Origin: SZAS-103 sp038216155
GTDB taxonomy: Bacteria > Pseudomonadota > Gammaproteobacteria > Xanthomonadales > Xanthomonadaceae
Assembly (NCBI GenBank): GCA_038216155.1
Contig: JBBQQH010000036.1
Location: 1 to 32,149 of the forward strand
Reading direction: 5' to 3'
DNA length: 32,149 nt
In this document: in pieces, positions 6,682 through 14,900 of the stretch
How positions within the stretch are numbered: the stretch's first letter is position 1
Layout of the letters: each line of letters opens with the position of its first letter
Made by a program: the position numbers and the translations under genes
Notes under the pieces: generated by a model
Seen by the model: only the letters and a program-made list of their open reading frames with translations
What the model was told of the DNA's origin: nothing
The model's database searches: none

Positions 6682-7833
6682 ATGTCGCCGCGCGACCGAT
6701 TTCGCTTTGCCGCGTTTTACTTCTGCTATTACGCCGCTCTGGGCGCGGTCACGCCGTATCTCGGGCGCTGGATTGAATCGCTCGGACATCCGGGATTCGT
6801 GGTCGGTGCACTGTTCGGCGTGTGGTACGGCACGCGCGTCGTCGCACCACCGGTGTGGGCCTGGCTCTCGGGTCGAAGCACGCGGCCCGGCCTGTGGTTT
6901 GTGGGCGCATGCGCGGCGAGTCTTTTCTGTTTTTCTGGTTTTTTATTTACGCATACAACGGCCGCGTTGCTGCTGGTGATGGCGGCATTCGGATTCTTCT
7001 ACAACGCACTGCTGCCGCAATTCGAAGCGATGACGCTGACCGCACTCGGCGCCGCGAGCGAGCAATACGGCCGCATTCGCTTGTGGGGCTCGCTCGGATT
7101 CCTGCTGGTCGCCGGCAGCTACGGTGCACTGATGGATCGGATCGGCAACCCGTCGTTTCCGTGGATCACCCTGCCCTTGTTATTACTTGCATTGATCGCC
7201 GCTTGGCTGCATCGGCAGGATGCCCCGCCCGCGCACAGTGCAACCGTCGCCGATGCCGGGCATCTGTGGAAGCGCCCCGGAGTACGTCGGTTCCTGCTGG
7301 TGGCGATGCTGGTGCAGGCCGGATTCGGCACGTTCTACGTCTACTACACGCTGCATTTGCAGGCGCATGGGCACAACGGGTTAGCGGTGGGAATCCTGTG
7401 GGCGGCCGGCGTGCTGGCCGAAATCGCGATGTTCTGGTTCGCGCCGCGGCTGATCGCACGAATCGGTGCTGCCCGACTGTTGGGTATCTGCGTCGCGATC
7501 AACGCGCTGCGCTGGTCGGTCACGGCGCTGTTTGCCGATTCGTTCACCATCATGCTGCTAGCCCAGCTCACGCATGCATTCGGTTTCGCAGTGTTCCAGG
7601 CCTGCTGCATGCAGCGCATGACCGAATTCTTTCCAGGCCGGCGTGCTGGCCCCGGGCAAAGCCTGTTGTACGGATTCAGTTCGGGCGTCGGCGGCGTGCT
7701 CGGCGCCAGCGTCGCAGCCGCACTGTGGCATTACGGTCGCGGCGAGTGGGCATTCCTCGGCGGTAGCACGATCACGGCGCTGGCTTGGATCATCCATGTG
7801 TCACGACGCCAACCGCAGCTGCGGGCAGCCTAA
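6682..7833 (+). CDS. MFS transporter (MFS_1-like / HcaT-type)
   Basis: An integral membrane protein of about 383 residues with roughly twelve hydrophobic segments, the usual major facilitator layout. The N-terminus (RFRFAAFYFCYYAALGAVTP then WYGTRVVAPPVWAWLSGR) and the segment YGRIRLWGSLGFLLVAGSYG resemble the 3-phenylpropionate transporter HcaT and the MFS_1-like family. The substrate cannot be read from the sequence. The open frame reaches back to 6613, inside the upstream gene. ATGs lie at 6673 and 6682; I prefer 6682 because GGA at 6670-6672 is nine bases ahead of it, but 6673 is possible. It follows the DUF2461 gene in the same direction. Confidence 0.85.
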   Translation: MSPRDRFRFAAFYFCYYAALGAVTPYLGRWIESLGHPGFVVGALFGVWYGTRVVAPPVWAWLSGRSTRPGLWFVGACAASLFCFSGFLFTHTTAALLLVMAAFGFFYNALLPQFEAMTLTALGAASEQYGRIRLWGSLGFLLVAGSYGALMDRIGNPSFPWITLPLLLLALIAAWLHRQDAPPAHSATVADAGHLWKRPGVRRFLLVAMLVQAGFGTFYVYYTLHLQAHGHNGLAVGILWAAGVLAEIAMFWFAPRLIARIGAARLLGICVAINALRWSVTALFADSFTIMLLAQLTHAFGFAVFQACCMQRMTEFFPGRRAGPGQSLLYGFSSGVGGVLGASVAAALWHYGRGEWAFLGGSTITALAWIIHVSRRQPQLRAA

Positions 7834-8086
7834 TCTGTCTTGTCTGCGGATTCCTTCGGACCTGACTACGTGTTGCGAACTTCGCTGATCAGAATTTCGG
7901 ATGGGTCGCATGGCTGTGCCAACCAATACCGACTGCCCGAAAAGTGCCAATGACGGACGGTTGCGATGGGCGAGATTCAACGCCGTTGACAGCGCCTGCT
8001 TCGCACCTGACCATCCGTTTCATGCCCCCGAATGGGTCTAATAGTGGTTCGGCCTCATGGTAATTCCACCGCTTATGGAACCAATT

Positions 8087-8773
8087 ATGAAAATTTCCCA
8101 TATGGCCGGCGTTGCGCTGCTACTAATTTGTGGCGGCAATGCGTCAACAAGCGCTGAGCCAATATTTTCATTCGAATCAGTCCTCTCGCTCGACGATATG
8201 ACCACTCTGGTTCGATCCAAATTGCCATTAGGAACTTCTCGTGCGGACGTTCGGCGCACGTTCGTAAATCAAGGGCACGCAACACTTAAGACGAGAACTG
8301 GTAGCCCCGGTATCGAAAAGTATATTTATGATATTGATTTGTGCCACTACTATATTTGGCGGTGGAATATATCGGCTGACTATGACGTCAACAGCAAATT
8401 GCTACAGGCATATGTAAACGGAAACACCGTCTTTCCAGGTAGCACCGAAAAACGGATGATTCCAACGGTCGCCGGCGGGGAAAAAACATCAATTTATCTG
8501 TTACAACGTCCAAGGCCGGAAGCGTACAAGGGTGAAAAGTCACTCGGGTTTGTGCTCTTGGATAGTGATAGCGATCCTTCGACCACAGATGACCAGGTTC
8601 TTACGGGCGCTGGCCCAAGTCGTGCAGATCCAATGAATATGGGCAACATGTTTGCCTATTCAGATGTCGATCCGTGGCGCTCTATCTTTGATTCGGATGC
8701 CGCCGACCGCATCGTGCCGTATCAAGGTGATTGCAAGGAAGTCGATAGGCATATGGAGGCACAGCAACGATGA
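8087..8773 (+). CDS. Secreted protein of unknown function, AT-richer than its neighbours
   Basis: A 228-residue protein I do not recognise. The start ATG at 8087 is chosen because GGAA at 8077-8080 is well placed and MKISHMAGVALLLICGGNA then reads as a signal peptide, with cleavage plausible near STSAEP. An in-frame ATG at 8057 is upstream but has no such support. The segment LPLGTSRADVRRTF, followed by a Tyr/Trp-rich stretch (CHYYIWRWN) and a short strand, faintly recalls the BamE/SmpA-OmlA fold. That is only an impression. Base composition and codon choice are visibly more AT-rich than the surrounding genes, suggesting foreign origin or weaker selection. It stands alone, convergent with the glucan synthase gene. 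Confidence 0.7.
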   Translation: MKISHMAGVALLLICGGNASTSAEPIFSFESVLSLDDMTTLVRSKLPLGTSRADVRRTFVNQGHATLKTRTGSPGIEKYIYDIDLCHYYIWRWNISADYDVNSKLLQAYVNGNTVFPGSTEKRMIPTVAGGEKTSIYLLQRPRPEAYKGEKSLGFVLLDSDSDPSTTDDQVLTGAGPSRADPMNMGNMFAYSDVDPWRSIFDSDAADRIVPYQGDCKEVDRHMEAQQR

Positions 8774-8895
8774 GGCCTTACTCATCGGTCACCCTACCTG
8801 CGCATAAATCTGCCCAAGGCTGGCTAACTCAAACGTCTACGAACGTTCGCTTGGGGTCGATAGCGAAGTAAAGACCAACGCAGCTAGTCATCGAC

Positions 8896-8925
8896 CGCAA
8901 AAGTAATCGGCGCTTGCGAGCGCCG
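8896..8925 (-). terminator. Possible terminator of the glucan synthase gene
   Basis: On the minus strand, 26 bases past the glucan synthase stop, a 7-bp stem with a 4-base loop (8908-8925, CGGCGCT/AGCGCCG) is followed by ATTACTTTT. The T-tract is short, so efficiency is uncertain. Confidence 0.5.
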
Positions 8926-8950
8926 CATCTGCAAGTCTCGCGGATCAGAT

Positions 8951-11900
8951 TCAGTTCACCGACGCAGCAATCCCAATCCGCACATCGACCTGATGTTCGC
9001 GGCCATCATCGACCAGTGGGATGGCGAGTTCGTCCTGAGGCGCACCGTCGAGCAGTAGCGTGGGCTTGCCGCCGGCAGTGCTGCCCTGCACTACCTTGAT
9101 GCGATACAAGGTGTTGCCATGGCGATAATCCATCACATACGACGGCCAGTCGTCTGGAATGCACGGCGCGATGCGCAATCGATCGCCGCGTACATCAAGG
9201 CCCAGCAGCGATTCGACCATCAATCGGTACATCCAGCCGGCTGATCCGGTGTACCAGGTCCAGCCGCCGCGACCGATGTGCGGCGCGACCGCATACACAT
9301 CTGCTGCCAGCACATAGGGTTCCACCTTGTACAGCGCCACATCTTCGGGCGTCAGCGCATGATGGACAGGATTGATCATCCGCAGCAATTCCCACGCGCG
9401 CTCGCGGTTTCCCAGTCGCGCAAACGCCATTACTGTCCAGATCGCAGCGTGCGTGTATTGGCCGCCGTTTTCGCGCACACCCGGTACGTAACCGGCGATG
9501 TAGCCCGGATCGTGACCCAGCCGCTGGCCGGTGTCAGCGTCACTCGCGGTGAGATCGAATGGTGGGTCGAGCAGCTGGATCAGGCCGGCGTCGCGACGCA
9601 CGAGGCGCTTGTCCAGCGACGCCATCGCCTGACGCACCCGTTTCGGGTCTCCAGCGCCCGACAACACAGACCAACTCTGCGCGATCGAATCGATCTGGCA
9701 GGCGTCCGAACTGGTTGAACCCAAAGGCGTGCCATCGTCGTACCAAGCGCGCCGATACCAGTCACCGTCCCAGGCATGTTGTTCGAGATTGCCGCGCATC
9801 TGTTCCGCCGACTGCAGGCAGTGATCGGCGAATCCGGCATCGCCGTGCCCGCGTGCAACCGTGCTGAACTGCTGCAGCGCATCGAACAGGAAGAAGCCGA
9901 GCCACACGCTTTCGCCGCGACCGGCTTCGCCGACCCGGTTCATGCCATCGTTCCAGTCGCCGGTGGCAATCAGCGGCAGGCCTTGCGCACCGAGCAGCTT
10001 CAATCCGCGCTGCAATGCGCGCACGCAATGCTGATACAGCGTGTCGCGGCGCATCGAGGCCAGCGGCAGATCGTAATAGGATTCCTCATCGGGATTGACT
10101 GCGCGCCCATCGATGTAGCGCACCGACTCGTTCAAAACCGACGTATCGCCGGTTACCTGCAGGTATCGACAGACTGCGAACGGCAGCCACAGGTAGTCGT
10201 CGGAGCAGCGCGTGCGCACGCCGCGATCGAGCGGCGGATGCCACCAATGCTGCACATCGCCCTCAGGAAACTGGTGGGCGGCGCATAACAGCAGGTGCTC
10301 GCGCACGCGGGCTGGCTGCGCATGCACCATCGCCATCGCATCCTGCAACTGGTCGCGAAAACCGAACGCGCCACCCGACTGGTAATAGCCGCTGCGTGCG
10401 AGATAGCGACAAGCGATGGTCTGGTACAGCAACCAGCCATTGGCGAGCAGGTCGAACGCGGGATCGGGGGTGCTGACCTGGATCGTGCCCAACGTCTGCA
10501 ACCATTGCGCCTTGATCGCATCCAGCGATGCGCTCGCGACCGCCGCGCCTTGCATGCGCTGCGCCAACGCGATCGCCTTGCCCGAATTGCGCGCCACGCC
10601 TAGCCGGAACACGATGGTGCATTCACCGCCGGGATCGAGTTCGAAGCCCAGCATGATTGCCGCACAGGCATCCAGGCCCGCACCAACGCGACCTGACAAC
10701 TGCTCGCGCTTGAGTGCCGCCGGATCGCGCAGACTGCCATTGCGACCGATGAACTCGGCGCGGTCGCCGCTGACGCTGCGCTGCACGTGCGTGGCATCGC
10801 TATCGGCATCGAAAAATCCGGTGCGACCCTCGAATTCCGTGTTGTAAGGATTGCGAGCAAGGATCACGCCATTTGCGAAGTCATGTTCGGTCAATAGATG
10901 CGGCTGCGAGCGTGCGCGCAGATCGCCCAACACCCATTCGATATAGCCGGTGGCCGAAAGTCTCCGCCCGCGCGAGGAAAGATTGCGCAGATGCAGCTTG
11001 GCGAATTTCACCGATTCGCTGGCATCCACGTGCACGGTCAGCTCGCTCGCGATCTCCGCCTCGACATGTCGCCAACTGCTGTAACCAAAGCCATGCCGCA
11101 CCTGATAGCGACCGGCTCCGCGACGCGGCAACGGCGTCGGAGACCACACGCGACCGCTTTCGTCGTCGCGCAAGTAATAGGCCTCGCCACCCGCATCGGT
11201 TACCGGATCGTTGTGCCACGGCGTGAGCCGGAACTCGTGCGCGTTTTCGCCCCAGGTATAGCCGACTCCACTTTCGCTCAGCACGCAACCAAACTTCGCG
11301 TTGGCCAGCACGTTGGCCCACGGCATCGGCGTCGCCTCACCCGCTTCCAGCGTGATCACATATTCACGGCCATCAGCACTGAATCCGCCAATGCCGTTGT
11401 CCAGTTGCAGCTTTTCATCCGCATCATCGAACGGCCATGCCAACACGACTGCATCTGCCGTCACTGGCGCTGGCAATGCCAACAACGGCAACAAAGGCAT
11501 CGGCAATGCATCCGGCAAGCGCCGGCGATTGATCTGCTCGCTCAAGCTGCCATCGGCATCGCTGACGATTACCCGCGCCACCGATTGCAGCAGCACTCGG
11601 TCCTCCAGCGACATCTGCTGCGCCAGACGCACGAAAATGCCGCCCGGGCGATCCATCACATGCGCTTCCACGCCGGCCGCAATCAGACCCATGATCTGGT
11701 CCTGCAACTGCTGCCGATAGCCGGCTTGGTCCTCGTTCCAGATCACCAGATCGACCGCAAGCCCTTTCAGCCGCCAGTACGCATGCGCCTGCACGAGTTG
11801 GCGCACCAGTTCGATGTTGTCGGCATCGGCAATCTGCACCAGCACGATTGGCAGATCGCCAGAAATCGTTTGGCCCCAGAGACCCGCCTGCCCGCGGCGA

Positions 11901-14900
11901 TTCTGCATCAGCACGTGCGGCCCGGCCCGCAGTCCGCCGTTGGAATAGATCACCAGGCCAGCCAGCCGCTCGTATAGTTGAGCATCCGATTGACTGGCGT
12001 TGATCTGCCGCCGCACCACTTGGCTGTGCGTCCAGGCCAGGTCAAACACGCGATCGGCCAGCCGGCGATCGCGGTACTTGTCGATCAATCGCACACAATC
12101 CTCGCGCGTCGCCGCGATACCGAACACCTGATCGATCTGCACGATCTGACCGGGCTGCAGCGTGATGCGACAACGGATCGCGACCATGGGATCGAGTACC
12201 GAACCATCGCTGTCGGACAAGCGCTCGTCCAATTCGAGCGCGCGCGGGTCAGCGAGCGAACGGGTGCGGCCGATGAAGCGTGCACGATCGGTCTCGTATG
12301 AAATCGAATTGATGTCGACATCGTGCACGGCCAGCAAATGCAGCATCCACGGTGGCGCTTCATCGTGCGAACGCGGCCTGCGCGTGCACACGATCGCTTG
12401 CTTGGCGCGAATCAATTCGGTCTGCACGAACAAGTTGCTGAAAGCCGGATGTAGTTCGTCGGAAATCGCCGGCGCCAACACCACTTCAGCATAGGTGGTG
12501 ATCTCGATCGTTCGGCGCTGCCGCGAGCGGTTGACGATGCGCAACCGCCGCAGTTCGATATCGTCCTCGGGCGAGACCGCGATCTCGGTGTGCATGTCGT
12601 AATCGAGCTTGCGACCACGAAACTCGGCACGCGCATCCGAAAAAATCGCCTCGTAATTTTGCACCGGCACACAGGTTGGCTGGAATGCGCTCGACCAAAA
12701 TTCGCCGCTGGCAACATCGCGCAGATAGCAGTGAATGCCCCACGGATCGCGGGTGAAATCCTCGCGCCAGCGATTGAGTGCGATATCACCCAATCGGCTG
12801 AAACCGCCGCCGGCGCTGGTCAGCATCACGTGATAGCGACCGTTTGAGAGCATTTGCACCGCAGGCAACAGCGATGCGGGCGTGGCAAAGATGCGCAGAT
12901 GTGTTTCGTGTTGCTCGCTTGCAGATGGCTGGTCGGCGGCCTCGCCGGCATGCGGATGGAATATGGCAATCTTCGGGATGCGCTCCTGCAACAGCAGCAA
13001 GGTCGCCTGCAATTCTGGATCGGAGGCAAAACGCTGCTGCATCGGCTGATCGAGCAACAAATACGCCAGCGCCAGCAGCCCCATGCCCTGGTGATGGGCC
13101 ATGAACGATCGCACGGTTACGCTGTCCTGACCGCGTGGCGTGCGTGCCGAGGTGTAGTCGATTGCTTCATAAAATCCGAAGCGACCCAGGCGTTCGTCCG
13201 CCGCAAGCCGTTGCAGGTTTTCGCAGGCGGCCTCGGGCGCGACCATCAAGGCCAACATGCTGGCGTATGGCGCGATCACCAGATCCTGCGCCAGCCCGCG
13301 TTTGAGCCCAAGCCCGGGCACGCCGAACGCGCGGTACTGATAATTCAGATGCGCATCGACTGTGTTGTAGCCCGATTCGGAAATTCCCCATGGCACGCCG
13401 CGCAACTCGCCGTAATCAATCTGCCGGTCGACCGTGCTGCGCGCGGTTTGATCGAGCAGGCTGTCCTCGTACGAAGGCATCACCAGCTGCGGCATCAGGT
13501 ACTCGAACATCGAGCCGCTCCACGACAGCAGCACCGGATCGCCTTCCGTCGCGCTCAACTGACGGCCAAGCGCGAACCAGCTTTCCTGCGGCAACTGTCC
13601 CTGCGCGATGGCAACGAAACTGCACAGTCGGGCTTCTGAAGCCAGCAAATCGTAGTAGCCCGGATCCAGCCTTTGCTCGTCGACGTTGTAGCCGATCGAC
13701 AACAAATGGCGGCCGCGATCGTAGAGAAACGCGTATTCCATTCGCGCCAGTTCGGCGATCTGTGCGGACAGCACATCAATCAGCGCGAGTCGCTCACGGG
13801 CCAGCGCGGGCAAAGCGTCGATCGCGATCATGCTCGCCTCGCGCAGGCTGTTCGTTGAGCGCAGGTCAAAGCCGGACTGTCCCCAGGTCTGCGCTTCCGA
13901 CAGCAAACTGCCGCACTGGCGCTGCAATGTGGCAATCCAGAACGCCGCTTCGTCGTCCAGGCTTGCCGTTTCGTGCCCGATTTCGGTGGCATAGCCGGCG
14001 GCGGTCTGCAGGTAGCGGATGCAGGTCGCCAGCTCTGCGGGTGGCGCCGCGCACGCCGCATCGAGTTCGCGTTCAAAGCCGCCCAGCGCAGGCGGCTCGC
14101 GCTTGTCCAGCGCTTCGCGCAGGATAGCCAGCGTGCGCCGCAATCCAATCCAGACCGTCGGTCGCAATAACGGCGCATCGGCAAGCGCAAGGATGCCTTG
14201 GCGCAAAGTCAACAGGTGCCCCGCGAGATTTCCGCTGTCGACTGTGGAAATGTAATGCGGTCGCAGTGGTTCAAGCGTGCGGGTGTCGTACCAGTTGTAG
14301 AAATGACCGCGATATCGCTGCATGCGCTGCATCGTCTCCAGCGTGCGTGCCGTGCGCGCCAGCAGCTCGCCGCTACCAATAAAGCCGAAATCAGCGGCGG
14401 CGAGGTTCGCCAGCAGCACCATGCCGATATTGGTGGGCGAGGTCCGATGCGCGACGATCGTTTCCGGATTGGCCTGCATATTGTCCGGCGGCAACCAGTT
14501 GTCTTCCGGTCCAACGTACACCTCGAAAAACGCCCAGGTGCGCCGCGCCAAGCGTTCGAGAAATGCATTCTGTCCCGGGCTGAGTTGCGCCCGCTCGCGC
14601 TCACGCGGCAGGCTCAGCCACCACATCAGGCCGGGCGCCAACAGCCACAGCGCCAGGATCGGTGAAGCAACCACAAGCGCCTCGGGTCGCCGCAACAGCA
14701 GCGCCGCAGCCACCCCGATCGCCAGTGCAGGCGCAATCCACATCCGCCGGACCGAATCGCCCAGCGAATTGCCCAGCGTGCGTTCGACTTCGCTCGATGG
14801 TGCCCACTGCAGCAAATTGCGCCGCGAAATCGCCATCCGCCACAGCGTGCGTGCGATTGCATCAAGGATGAATGCGGCCTCATACGGCAGGCAGGCCAGC

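Noticed and set aside
7986..7991. TTGACA as a promoter of the AT-richer secreted protein gene
   Set aside because: A perfect -35 hexamer, but the sequence 17 bases later (GACCAT) is not a credible -10 box.
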